DNA from: Brachynemurus nebulosus
Lineage: Eukaryota > Arthropoda > Insecta > Neuroptera > Myrmeleontidae
Direction of reading: 5' to 3'
NCBI GenBank assembly: GCA_035578155.1
Contig: JAPWDM010000001.1
Span: 78,125,472-78,189,471, forward strand
DNA: 64,000 bases
Shown: positions 35,621 to 47,115 of the stretch, piece after piece
Position numbering within the stretch: the stretch's first letter is position 1
How the letters are laid out: the number at the start of each line of letters is the position of its first letter
The notes under the pieces: generated by a model
The model's input: only the letters and a program-made list of their open reading frames with translations
The model's database searches: none
Told to the model about the DNA's origin: nothing
Made by a program: the position numbers and the translations under genes

Positions 35621-36165
35621 CGTGATCAAATTAAATATCAGTTTTATTAAATTTCACAATAAATACAAAATATTAATTAAAAATAATAAATAACTATAAG
35701 TAATAAATAATAAGTTGATAGATAATTTTAAAAATATATATACGTATATGAAGGAACTATACAATAGTGACAGCGATTTCTTAAATACCTACACCTCAAA
35801 ATATTTCTGAAGCTGCAAAAATTATAACTAGTAAATAAAAAAAACTTATAAAAGTAAAAATGAATTAAAACGTATATTTGATCATTTTTCTATATTTATT
35901 TTTAGATTACATTCTTTGAAGCTAATTGTGTAGGTTTTTTTTAATGTGAATTTTACTAGTGAAGAATTGTCTATTGAAACAAAATAACTATTAAAACAGT
36001 AATTTACATGATAATAATGTAATCACTAAATACAATTAAAATCAGACAAATATTTTTGAGCGGAGGAAATCTATAATAATACATCAGTGTATAGTCATAT
36101 TTATTTTAGTTTTGATGGCATTGTTTTTATTGTATTTGTACCTTTATGAATAGAGTATATTAGTA
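35621..36165. other. Upstream region of host gene 2
   Basis: AT-rich sequence without a gene or recognised repeat. It contains the distal promoter of the secreted acidic protein gene, in which I see no known binding-site cluster. Confidence 0.4.
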
Positions 36166-36174
36166 TATATAAGG
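36166..36174 (+). promoter_or_regulatory. TATA box of host gene 2
   Basis: TATATAAGG lies about 75 bases upstream of the ATG at 36248, predicting a start near 36197 and a 5' leader of about 50 bases. This is a compact and plausible core promoter. Confidence 0.5.
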
Positions 36175-36247
36175 ACAACACTTTACCGTATTTGAATTAT
36201 TCCTTCCGATAGTTTTGGCGCTATTGGCATCTACATCCCGGAAAAAA

Positions 36248-36341
36248 ATGAAGTTTGTGGCATGCTTAATTACTTTACTTTTATTTTTAAATAAATTTTT
36301 GATAATAAGAGGGCAAAACTCTTTTGATGACTTGTTTTATG
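36248..36341 (+). CDS. Host gene 2, exon 1: signal peptide
   Basis: Thirty-one codons plus one base. The start MKFVACLITLLLFLNKFLII is a strong signal peptide, probably cut near residue 22, so the product is secreted. A good donor GTAAGT follows at 36342 (phase 1). Joined to exons 2 and 3 it gives a 106-residue preprotein with about 84 mature residues. The supports are matching phase-1 junctions at all boundaries, a TATA box upstream and poly(A) signals downstream. I do not recognise the family. Confidence 0.7.
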
Positions 36342-37494
36342 GTAAGTTTGTATTTTAATTATTATTTACATAGATAATTATAATATGCATGTTTACTCTA
36401 AAATTAAACTTTCTGACATTGTATGATAGAAATATTTAATATTTGAAATTATTATAATGTTAATTAAACACTTCTATACTGTTGCTATATCATTAAGCGA
36501 TGCTAATTTGTTAAATAACCCTTTCCTGTCCAACACTATTTAGACGGTAGCTGTCCAACGGTACTTTTTAGCATACTACATATTCAATATATAGTCCAGT
36601 AAAAGCGTAATTGGACCGTGCATTTCGGGTAGGAAGCAGTTTTTTTTCTTTTTTTTTTTGGAAGTCTTAGGGAGGTCAGCTATGAACGTAAAACTGAGTT
36701 TTCTTAATTGGCGGTGGTGTAGTTTAGCTGCCATCTTCGAAAAAAGGTCGAATTTTAATCTCCAGAACCGGTAGTCTGACAAAAAATTGTAAATACCTTT
36801 TTTACAGATAATTTCATTTTCTACAAAATTTGTTATTAACTTTTTTATATAACTTTAAAAACAAAAATGTTATCAGTAAAAAACCACCAAAAATTTAGGA
36901 ACGAAAATTTTTCAAGCCAGATAACTGTTCTATTTTTAACCCGACAAAAAATTTGTTTCTTATCTTTTTTATAGAGTATTTTTTGACGAAAAATTTGAGG
37001 TATTAAATTTTATCATGCGACTTCTAGTTCGGAAGTCATCGCTCTCCAAAAATAGGTACACTCCGAAAAATTACACATCAAATATATGTCCTCCCAACCA
37101 AATGATATTGTCCTATATGAGCAACTTGAAATCATTTGGTTCTAGAAAAAATATGAAAATTTTTGGAATTACATTGTTGTATTAACATATGGAAATTGTT
37201 AATTTTATCATTTTAATTTAGTTATTTCGTTCATAGTAAATCGTTGTTACAACACACAATTTTAGTTAAATCAGCTATACAATACATACGCTTTAACAAT
37301 ATTATCATGTAATAAGGCGTTCATTTATTTTAGCAAAATAAGCATGACAGACAATCTAAATAAATGATAGAACTGAAGAAATAATTATAAAATTACCATT
37401 ATCGGTTAGTTAAATTAATCAATAAAAGTGCTTATCAAGGGCGTACCCAGGATCAAATCTAGGAGGGGCAGGCCATGGTCGGTCTGGTTGTAAT

Positions 37495-37620
37495 TAGGGA
37501 TCGCGGCTTTTCAAAAATAATCGGTTATTTCGGTTTACTTTAGGTTCGGTTAACCTGACGGTTATAATCGCTCAAAATAACCAGTTTCAGATTTAACCGG
37601 TTTCCGTTTTTTTTTTTTTC

Positions 37621-37668
<48 letters not shown>

Positions 37669-38020
37669 CGTAAGCAACAATTACATATAGACAAAAATTT
37701 ATTTTACAATTATATTTATTTTTAAATGATAATATTTTTTGTACCATAATAACCATAATTAGCTTAATGTATAAGAATTTTAAAGAAATTAGGTAATTTA
37801 ATTTTTTTCTTAATAAAAACAAATCAAAACAATCACTGAATAATGACTTAAATTTTTAAATTTATTTTATTTCTAAAAATAATTTGCCGGATTTTTCTCC
37901 GGTTATTTGTTAAAAAAAAAAAGCCAGCAATACCGAGTCAAGAAAATAACCGTAATAAACCGGTCAACTGAAACAGAAAACCGGTTTTAGGTTATAACCG
38001 GTAGGTTTTTCTCATCCCTC
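37495..38020. mobile_element. hAT-type MITE with poly(T) core
   Basis: Ends TAGGGATCGCGG and ...TCATCCCTC form an inverted repeat, with AACCGGTTTTAGGTTATAAC-like subterminal repeats on both sides. They are flanked by an 8-bp duplication GTTGTAAT (37487-37494) and GTTGTAAC (38021-38028). A T-tract of about 55 bases lies at 37606-37665. It is non-coding. Confidence 0.7.
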
Positions 38021-38109
38021 GTTGTAACATTTTAGGACGGAAAAGGTAGTGGTAAACCCAATAAAAAAAATTATATATGAGTATATCGCGCATTCTCTGT
38101 CGCAAAATT

Positions 38110-39205
38110 GTTTAGAAAACTAAACAATTTTAAATGGATAGCAGGCAATATTACCTATATGAGGTCCACCAGGATCCTGCAGATTCAAAAACGCCAAAAA
38201 TCAACTATCCAACTGATTTTGAAAATTTTTTTTCGTTAGAAAGCTAAACCATTTTAGATGAATGTAAGTAATGTTAAATGAGGTCCGCAAGACCTTAACG
38301 GATCTCCATGAGTTTTCTTATATGAGGTTCGTCAGGGTCCTCGGACTTCCGAAACGCTAAAAACAAACTACCCACCCAATTTTTAAAAATTTTGTAACTG
38401 TTAGAGAATTAAACTATTTTAAATGATTATAGGTAATTTTATTAGAGGCCCATCAGGGTTCTAGGTTCCCAAATGCGCCAAGAATTAACTACCCACGTGA
38501 CTTTGAAAGTGTTTTCACTGTTAAAGAGTTAAACTATTCCAGATGGATGTAAGTCATGTTAAATGAGGTCCCTAAAACCTTGGTGGACTGTCATAAGTTA
38601 TATGAGGTTCGCCAAGTTCCCTGGGACCCTAAGACGGCAAAAATAAACTACGAGAGCTAAGAGAGCTAAGCTATTTTAGATAGATATCGGTTATTTAATA
38701 TGAGGTCCGCCAAGATTCTGGTGACCCAAAAGCAGTAAAGAAAGCTATACAACTGATTTTGAAATTTTTTTCATTGTCAGAAAATTAAAGTATTTTAGAT
38801 AAATTATCAGTATAAACCAACCTACTTATGTATATGAGGTCTATTTCGATCCTGGAGATTCAAAAATACCAAAATTAAACTAGCCAACCGATTATAAATT
38901 TTTTCATTGTTAGAAAGTACGGGGGTTATGTTATATGAGGTCTGCTAGGATACTAGGGTCCCAAATCCGTCCAAAATGAACTAGCGAACTGATTTTGAAA
39001 ATTTTCCACAGCTAAAAAGTTAAATTATTTTAAGTGGATATTGGTTATAGCATAAAAGATCTGCCACGGTCCTGGGGATCCAAAATCGACAAAGATTAAC
39101 TACTCAACCGATTTTGAAAATTTTTTCACTGTTGGAAAGGAGTTTTGACTTTTATATGGATAGGTACAGGTTGTCATATCAGACCCGTCAGTGTTAAATC
39201 TTTGG
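38110..39205. repeat. Degenerate ~120-bp satellite-like array, reverse orientation
   Basis: About nine diverged units carry the blocks AACTGATTTTGAAAATTTTT, TTAAACTATTTTAGATGGAT and ATATGAGGTCCGCCAGGGTC. They are reverse complements of the much more regular array at 42180-42890. Unit length varies around 115-150 bases. Confidence 0.65.
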
Positions 39206-39207
39206 AA

Positions 39208-39440
39208 ATTCGTTATGTTATGCAGATGCTGCGACAGGGGTATTTTGCTTCGTATCATCACTTTATAACCATTTAAGTTTTTGGTTTCTAGGGGGAGCAG
39301 CCTCGCTGAGTACGTCCACGAATAATACCCCTGCCACAATATTTATATATAACATCGCGATTTTCCAAAGACTGGACACTGGCGGATCTCATATAATAAT
39401 TGATATCCATTTAAGCACGGAATGTCTCGAAACTCCTACG
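39208..39440. repeat. Array ends facing each other around an ~80-bp spacer
   Basis: At 39208-39245 the array ends with GGAAATTCGTTATGTTATGC and GATGCTGCGACAGGGGTATT. After about 80 bases the complementary end (AATACCCCTGCCACA, from about 39333) leads back into a unit in the opposite orientation (GGACACTGGCGGATCTCAT). The same end motif recurs at 41703-41746 and 24681-24722. Confidence 0.55.
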
Positions 39441-39959
39441 AATAAAGCAAGCATGTATTCTAGAGGTGAAAAAAAGACGATTCAACCCAACGTATCTATG
39501 TATAAAAAAGTACCGTTTATACGTGAGAGAAGTTTAAAGTTTACTTTAAAAATCACATTTTTGTTCCCTGTTCAGAAACGCGTGAACCAATTGTAATCAA
39601 ATTTGACATCTGCGCACTTCAGAGGATGCTCTACTACTTTTAGTAACCAAAGAAACCCAACCAAAATTAAAGAAGGATTGAAACCATCAACGTCTCTAGA
39701 TAAATTTGTTCAGAATTTTCTTAAGATTGATGATATGGTTTTTAGATCTTTTTAAGGGGAAGTTTTTTTTTTTATTAATTATTTTCATTTTTTTGCTCTT
39801 GTACAAACTTTGTATTTCGCATAGTTTCGGAGGAGAAAAATGTTTACTCAGTCACTGATAACCAATATTGTTGGACCCAATTTAATTTTTTTAGAGAATT
39901 TAGTTGGCCGGGGACACAAAAACTAAACTGTATATACTGTATACAGTTTAATAAACTGT
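39441..39959. other. Spacer without recognised features
   Basis: No gene and no repeat structure recognised between the array end and the second family F copy. Confidence 0.35.
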
Positions 39960-41488
39960 ATAAAAACGCCGTGAGCAGCGGGGGCCCCATCACGGAAGTC
40001 GAATTTTTCGCTACATCTTCGGTATTGAATGTCTACAAGCGAAATGTGATTGAAAGTCTACAAGCGATTTGTTATTTTGATGGTTTCAAAATTGATGATG
40101 AGTGTCCGGGTGATCGGGGCTTTAAAAAAGGTTTTAAGTTTTTAAGGGCTGAACTTCAGTAAATTTCAATTTTGTGCCGATAGCAGTTAGCAGGAAAAAA
40201 GCCAACACAATTCGTACGAAGGAATTCCTACCCATGCTTATCCGCCAATTGCCTTTGGGTTTTATTTTTAAATATTAAAAAGGACCTTATATAGTAAACT
40301 GGAAGGCCTTTATGAAGATATTTTTTCTTTCCAAAAAAAACCAAAATTTCTATTTTATAAATAAAAATCCAAAATTCCTACTTTATAAATAAACAGTGAC
40401 ATTAATAACATTTCTAAATTACATACTTAATATTATGTATTGCATTTGTTAAAAAAAGTAGGTTCATTTTTTTTAAATTTTTAAAATTACTACACGCCTG
40501 CTTGTATTAGAATAAAGATAAAGCATTTAAAATAATTTAACAATACTACTGAATTTCGATGTCAAAATGGGGAAGTGGGGGGGGGGGGAAAGTAATGTGG
40601 AATCCCTAGAAGGTACTAGCTGGATACTAACTCAATACATGTACAAAATTTCAGCCCTCTAGGTTTCCTTAAAGTGTCTCTAGACGTGTTAGAAAAAAAG
40701 CAAAAAAATCAAGGAAATATTAGCGTAAAAATCGTGGGGGTAAGGGTTAAAAGTTGAAACTTCAAAAAGCAGTGGCTGGCTATTAACTTAACCCGTACAC
40801 AAAATTTCAGCCCTCTAGGTTTATTTGGGGAGATTTTGATCCGAACGAAACTATCAAAAAACAAGAAAAATCATCTTCTTTTTGATATAAAATGGTGCGG
40901 GTCAGGGTTAAAAGTTGAGATCAAAAGGCACCCCCTTGACACTAACTCAATCCAAATACAAAATTTCAGCCCTCTAGGTTTATTTGGGTGATCTGTGCGA
41001 GTGGTACAAACTTCTAAAACGTCGAAAAATCATGAAATTGTAGCTTAAAAATGAGGGGGTGGCAGTAAAATATTAAAACCTTCAAAAAGCACAACATAGG
41101 TATAAACTCTATCAACACACCAAATTTCAACCCTCTACGTTAATTCTAGGGGGCTGGGGGCGTATTAGATCCAGCGTAAATCGTTTTTTCCCCCTCTACT
41201 CCTTCCAAATCACCCTAGGAAGCTGAATTTTGGATATGTTGTAGATAATTGACCGAAACATTATTTCCAATCGGTTTGGAAAAGTTTTATTGCTTTTCCG
41301 CCCCCCACCACCCCCTTAAAGTTTGGGTCGGATCCAAAATTTGCCCAAAATTCGACCCCACTTTGATAGTATTGTTGTGCATCGGAATGAGCCCCATTTG
41401 CCAAATTTGAGCTCTTAACTTCCATAGGGGGGCCCTACACATATTACTACACATATTAAAAGGTGGCGAGAATATATATGAATAAATA

Positions 41489-41490
<2 letters not shown>
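39960..41490 (+). repeat. Family F dispersed repeat, copy 2
   Basis: The longest F copy. It starts ACGCCGTGAGCAGCGGGGGC, has repeated AAAATTTCAGCCCTCTAGGT lines about 120-180 bases apart, and ends GGTGGCGAGAATATATATGA directly at a (TA)n tract. The internal periodicity and lack of a coding frame suggest a non-autonomous element built of diverged subrepeats. Confidence 0.6.

Positions 41491-41491
<1 letters not shown>

Positions 41492-41563
<72 letters not shown>
41492..41563. repeat. (TA)n microsatellite at the end of family F copy 2
   Basis: About 72 bases of TA following the F terminus GAATATATATGAATAAATAT. Confidence 0.95.
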
Positions 41564-41565
<2 letters not shown>

Positions 41566-41702
41566 CATGTTTTTTTTCTACAGAATCGTGTTCTACGGGT
41601 CCGAAAACGGATAGCGCCCCTACTCTCGCCTCTCGCCGTTCTTATCGTACAGGCTGTATAAGTCTAATTTTCAGTTGAAAAATTCAGCAGCAGGGCCACC
41701 AA

Positions 41703-42053
41703 TTAGTAGGATACCCCTGTCACAGCATCTGCATAACATAGCGAATTTCCAAATATTGGGCACTGGCGGATCTCATCTAAGACCTGTACCTATTTAAAAT
41801 AGTTTAGCTTTCTAAGAGTAAAAGAATTTTTAAAATCGGCTGGGCAATTAGTTTTGGTATTTTTGGGGACCCAAGAACCCGAACGGATTTTGTGCAGCAT
41901 AGTTGTATCCATCTAAAATAATTTAGTTCTCTAGCAGTGAGAAATTTTTTAGAATCGGTTCGGTAGCTTATTACAGGCGTTTTCGGATCTGCAAGATCCC
42001 GGTGGACCTCATTAAAAAATCAGCTCGACCGTATATTCTAGGCGGACTTTATG

Positions 42054-42056
<3 letters not shown>
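41703..42056. repeat. 120-bp array, forward orientation, diverged start
   Basis: It begins with the array-end motif GATACCCCTGTCACAGCATC, then about three diverged units (TTTAAAATAGTTTAGCTTTC and relatives). A (TA)n tract at 42057-42112 interrupts it. Confidence 0.6.

Positions 42057-42112
<56 letters not shown>
42057..42112. repeat. (TA)n microsatellite within the 120-bp array
   Basis: A TA run of 56 bases lying between diverged and regular units of the array. Confidence 0.95.
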
Positions 42113-42115
<3 letters not shown>

Positions 42116-43200
42116 TCAAAACCCGTTGTGTAGCATTCTACGCCGCATTTGCATCCGCAGGACAGTTGCGGATCTCAGATAACACAACCTGTACCTATCT
42201 AAAATAGTTTACCTCGATAATAGTAAAAAAATTTTCAAAATCGGTCATTTATTTTATTTTTGACACTTTTAGGTCCCACTGACACTGTCGGACCTTACAT
42301 AACGTAATCTATATTTATCTAAAATAGTTTAGCTCTATAACAGTGAAAAAATTTTCAAAATCGGTCAGTTAGTTTATTTTTGACACTTTAAGGGTCTATG
42401 GACCCTGGCGGGCCTTACATAACGTAATTTATATTTATCTAAGATAGTTTATCTCTGTAACAGTGAAAAAATTTTCAAAATCGGTTAGTTAGTTTATTTT
42501 TGACACTTCTGGATCCTATGGACCCTGGCAGAACTTACATAACAGAATCTATATTTATCTAAAATAGTTTAACTCTGTAACAGTGAAAAAATTTTCAAAA
42601 TCGGTCAGTTAGTTTATTTTTGACACTTTTGGGTCCTATGGACCCTGGCGGACCTTACAGAACGTAATCGATATTTATCTAAAATAGTTTAGCTCTGTAA
42701 CAGTGAAAAAATTTTCAAAATCGGTCAGTTAGTTTATTTTTGACACTTTTGGGTCCTGTGGACCCTGGCGGACCTTACATAATGTATTCCATATCTATCT
42801 AAAATAGTTCAGCTCTGTAACAGTGAAAAAATTTTTAAAATTGGTCGTTTAGTTTATTTTTTAGAATTATGGGATCACTAAACCCTGGCGAAACTCATAC
42901 AACTCTAGAGTACTCTAACAGTAAGAAAAGGGTTCTAGGGATCTCATATAACTTATGGCAGTCCGTAAGCTTCTTGCGGACATCATTTAATTAATTAATT
43001 CAAATACTTTAACTTACTAACTGTGAAAAAATTTTTAAAATCGGTTGGTTAATTAATTTTTGGCCTTTTTAGGTCCCGAAAACCTTGACCTCACATAAAA
43101 TACCTTAAATCCATTTAAAATTGTTTAATTTTTTTTAACATTAATAATTATTAGTGAAAAAATTTTCAAAATCGATTCAAAATATTTTTCCGTGCATACA
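42113..43200. repeat. 120-bp satellite-like array, regular core
   Basis: The phrase CTAAAATAGTTT or a one-base variant recurs near 42196, 42316, 42436, 42556, 42676 and 42796, an exact 120-base period for six units. Each unit also has AGTGAAAAAATTTTCAAAAT and GACCCTGGCGGACCTTACAT. Units decay after about 42890 and fade out near 43200. No reading frame is conserved across units. Confidence 0.85.
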
Positions 43201-43626
43201 TATGTACATTGTACATATTATGTTGTTTTGTTTCATATTTAATAATATTATATCATAACATAATCTTCAGTTTTTTGTTTATTTAAAAATTCAATAAAAA
43301 AAAATTCTTCATTACATTAGCTTAGAAAATCTGTTTAATTTTCATTTTTCAACTTGAGACAGAACTATGCTAATTATAATGCAATAAATGAGAAACAAAA
43401 CTCTATACATGTATGTGTGTTATAACACATGTATGTGAATATACTTCCCTTGTTCTCACAAAATTCTTTAATAAAAAAGTGAAATATTTTTATACTTCAT
43501 AAAGAACTGAGATATAAATATAAATTACTTATTAGACTAATAAAGAAAGAAAACTAATATAAAAGTGAAAATTTACATTTTCTCGAAAAATACTTAAAAT
43601 AGAAAGAAAATTATAAGAATATTTTC

Positions 43627-43849
43627 TTCATAATTTTTTTTTTTTTTTTTTTTTTTTTTTGGCTTTTTAACCGTGTAAAAATCGAACTGTCTAATGATAG
43701 GATCGAATGATAGAAAATGGCCAGAAAACCTACTTCTGGGCATCCGATGTATCTGGCTAAAGAACTTAGCCAAGCCAGAGCAAAATCGAGTCCCCATACG
43801 AAATTTCATAAGCATCAAACGTTTCGTTCGAAAGTTATCGTGACGACAC

Positions 43850-43850
<1 letters not shown>
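43627..43850. repeat. Poly(T)-led dispersed repeat ending at (TA)n
   Basis: A T-tract at about 43628-43660 precedes a unique-looking block that ends CGTTCGAAAGTTATCGTGAC just before a (TA)n tract. The tail resembles the 3' ends of other dispersed insect repeats. The 300 bases before it (43200-43600) show no features. Confidence 0.4.

Positions 43851-43922
<72 letters not shown>
43851..43922. repeat. (TA)n microsatellite
   Basis: About 70 bases of TA, introduced by TATATACATA. Confidence 0.95.
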
Positions 43923-43927
<5 letters not shown>

Positions 43928-44039
43928 AGTGAATATCATTTTCGTATTCTGGGGACCTCAAAACATATTTCTGTTATGGTCTCCGCCGGAGGTTGCGTCG
44001 TGACACCTAGTGTAATAGCTGAATTTCGAGTTTTCGAAA

Positions 44040-45294
44040 TTCGCTAAAAAAAAGCCAACACAATTCTTACGAGGACAGTGGTGGATTTACCAGCAGGCTG
44101 AGTAGGCTGGAGTTTAGGGCGGCAAATTTGGGTAAAAAGGGCGGCAAAATGTAGAATTTGAAGTTACTTATTCGCCACTGTACGAGGGCATTCCTACCTA
44201 TGCTATCCGCCAATAGCCTTTGTGTTTTATTTTTAAATATTAAAAAAGGACCTTAAATGGTGAACTGGAAGGCCTTTATGAAAATGTTTTTTCTTTCCAA
44301 AAAATCTTTAATAACATTTTTTAAATTACAATATTTATTACATTTATCTGCATTTATTAGAGAAGTTAATTTTTTTTTTTAAATTTACTATGCCTTCTTG
44401 TATTATTATGAAAATAAATCATTTTAAACAGATATAACAATACAATTCAATTCTAATGTAAAAATGGGAAAAGTGGAGGGAGGGATTAAAAGTAATGTGT
44501 CACCCCTATAAGGCACTAAGTGGATATTAACTCGATATATGTACAAAATTTTAGCACTCTAAGCTCACTCAGAGAGCATTCTCTAGGGGTGCTAGAAAAA
44601 AGGCAAAAATCGTGGAAATATTGGCGTAAAAATCGTGTGGGTAAGGGTTAGAAGTTGAAACTTCCAAAAAGCAGTGCCTGAGTATAACTTCACCTATACA
44701 TAAAATTTCAGCCCTCTAGGTTTATTTGGGGAGATTTTAACTCGAACAAAACTGTCAAACACAAAAAACCATGTTCTTTTTGGAATAAAAATGGTGGAGG
44801 TAAGGGCTGATAGTTCAGACCCCCAAAAGGCACCCCCTTGATACTTACTCAATCCGAATACAAAATTCCAGTCCTCTATGTTTATTCGGGGGACTTGTAG
44901 CAAGCATGAAATTGTAGCTTAAAAATGTTGGGGGTGGAGGTAAAATATTGAAACCTCCAAAAATTTCAATCCTCTGCGTTAATTCTGGGGGGGGGGCGTG
45001 TTAGATTCAGACAAAACAGAGTTTGCCCCCCCTCTACTCCCTTCAAATCACCCTAGGAAGCTGAATTTTGGATATATTACAGATAATTGTCCGAAACATT
45101 ATTTCCAACTGGTTTGGAAAAGTTTTATTGTTTTGTCGCCCCCTACCACCCCTTTAAATATCGGGTCGGATCCAAAATTTGCTCAAAATTTGACCCCACT
45201 TTTATGTTGTTTTTGTGCATCGGAAACAGCAAAATAACCAAATTTCAGCCCATTTCGTCCATAGGGGTGCCCTACACATATCAAAAGGTAGCGG

Positions 45295-45296
<2 letters not shown>
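44040..45296 (+). repeat. Family F dispersed repeat, copy 3
   Basis: It is collinear with copy 2 through AAGCCAACACAATTC near the start, the AAAATTTCAGCCCTCTAGGT lines, ATTATTTCCAACTGGTTTGG and the end AAAAGGTAGCGGGAATATAT, again directly at a (TA)n tract. An insertion of about 80 bases near 44085-44170 distinguishes it. Confidence 0.6.

Positions 45297-45380
<84 letters not shown>
45297..45380. repeat. (TA)n microsatellite at the end of family F copy 3
   Basis: About 84 bases of TA. It starts at the same point of the F sequence as the tract after copy 2. Confidence 0.95.
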
Positions 45381-45384
<4 letters not shown>

Positions 45385-46324
45385 CTGACTTTTTTTCTTC
45401 AGGAACATATTACTAATTGTTGGTTATCTCATATTACAAAATATTAACAGAAATGCGTTATTAAATCACTTACATAATATGCGCACTTGACGTGGAAAAC
45501 AATCACAAGTAACCGTATGATAAAGAAAATACATACCTTTAACACATAATATTCAACTTTTTTGACAGTAAAAACACTACATGTTCAAGAAAAAAAGTCC
45601 CTTTAGTGAGAATAACAGGAAATTAACAGAAAGTTACGGAAATTTAATACCCGGCCGCAAAAATGGAATAACGTGCTTTCTCATATTAGGGGGTCATCTT
45701 ATAATAGGCACCCTTACTCTAGTAGTATATACTTTTTCATTTCATCCTTGTACGATGGTCATAGATTATCGATAGCTCTATAGAAACGAGATCTCGTAAC
45801 CAATTGTAAATCTAAATATAATATCAGGAGATTACTTATATCACGAGTAACATAATGCTCGATAACTTTGGGTAATTTTTCAGTATTTTAAAAACATCCT
45901 ACTTTCGAAATTATAATCTTTGGTTATTTTATTTATAAAAATATATCGATGTGTGTATCGTAAGGATATTATTGCATGACATTATTGTATCTAGTTATAA
46001 GTTCCGCTTGATGTTGTAATTTAACTTTTTTACTGACTGGTATATACTCATAAAATCAAGCTAATTGTATCTGTTTCTAATAGTTCCGTTTACTGTTCTA
46101 TTTACGTATAGGAAAGTTCATCTCGCAAACTGTTGATGAGGATTCTAGTTTACAGGTATATGGAACTAGAAAATAATTAAATCGCAAGTTAGATTTTAAT
46201 ATTTTCTTAACTCGATAAAGTCCTGAATTAATACAATTAACTAAAGTACATTTTTTTAATATTGTGATGTAACAAATTGGTGGGTAGGGTAGCTTTTAGT
46301 CATAAGTTCTTTTTTATATTACAG

Positions 46325-46426
46325 GAAGCGACTTACAAGCCGTGAATCCGGACGAAGCTTTTGATCCTTCTATGCAATTTTCAGACCCTGATTATGTACT
46401 AAAATTATTTAGAGAATCAGTTGGAG
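46325..46426 (+). CDS. Host gene 2, exon 2
   Basis: The exon follows TATTACAG and ends before the donor GTAAGT at 46427; both boundaries are phase 1. It codes for 33 whole codons with the text SDLQAVNPDEAFDPSMQFSD and then YVLKLFRESVG, an acidic, Pro-containing segment followed by a short amphipathic helix. A frame reading through the donor would continue with phenylalanine-rich nonsense, so the donor is real. No family is recognised. Confidence 0.7.
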
Positions 46427-46849
46427 GTAAGTTTGGTTTTTTTTTTAGAAAACTTTTTTTTTATATTAATGATTTCCAGTTATCTCGTTATTCTATTCTT
46501 TTGACTGTGCCAAAAGAATGGCTATGTTTTTGGGTTGTATGTAAACGACCTAATGGATATTGACAAAGGTGTCGTTGGATTCGTCGTAATATCAAAAATG
46601 CTATAACAAGATACATTAAATGTTGAAATTCACCCTCTAAGTGAATAAAATAGAGAATGGAAATTTATATAAAAAATCGCTGGATCTCGAAACGTGAAAT
46701 TTTGACAGGAGTTCCTTATATAGGGTAGGTAGGGTTTTTATAGTGGGTGCAAAGACTTTATGTGCCACAAACAAAAGCTGGTATATGATAAAAAAAAGTT
46801 ATTTTTTTAAAATGATTGTAATTCAGATTTTTAGCGCTTGTAATGTCAT

Positions 46850-46852
<3 letters not shown>

Positions 46853-46919
<67 letters not shown>

Positions 46920-46950
46920 GTAAATATATATGTATGTATATATATATATG

Positions 46951-46988
<38 letters not shown>

Positions 46989-47022
46989 TGTATATATATA
47001 TGTATATATATATATATGTATA

Positions 47023-47112
<90 letters not shown>
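46853..47112. repeat. (TA)n microsatellite with TGTA/TACA interruptions
   Basis: About 260 bases, the longest TA tract in the window. The long Tyr/Ile frames on both strands across it are artefacts of the repeat. Confidence 0.95.

Positions 47113-47115
<3 letters not shown>

Larger units (their letters stand above)
36342..46324 (+). other. Intron 1 of host gene 2 (~10 kb, phase 1)
   Basis: Donor GTAAGT, acceptor TTACAG. From 36342 to 37486 there is ordinary AT-rich DNA without a gene. It then holds a hAT MITE, inverted arrays of a 120-bp repeat, two family F copies, several (TA)n tracts and, from 45381 to 46324, a stretch in which I see nothing. It is a large transposon sink inside a very small gene. 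Confidence 0.65.

Noticed and set aside
39971..40162. 63-codon frame near the start of family F copy 2
   Set aside because: The same region in copy 1 (near 35400-35590) does not keep the frame, so it is not under coding constraint.
42113..43200. Possible CRISPR-like array because of the regular 120-bp period
   Set aside because: The whole unit is conserved, not short repeats with variable spacers, and the window is eukaryotic. It is a tandem satellite-type array.
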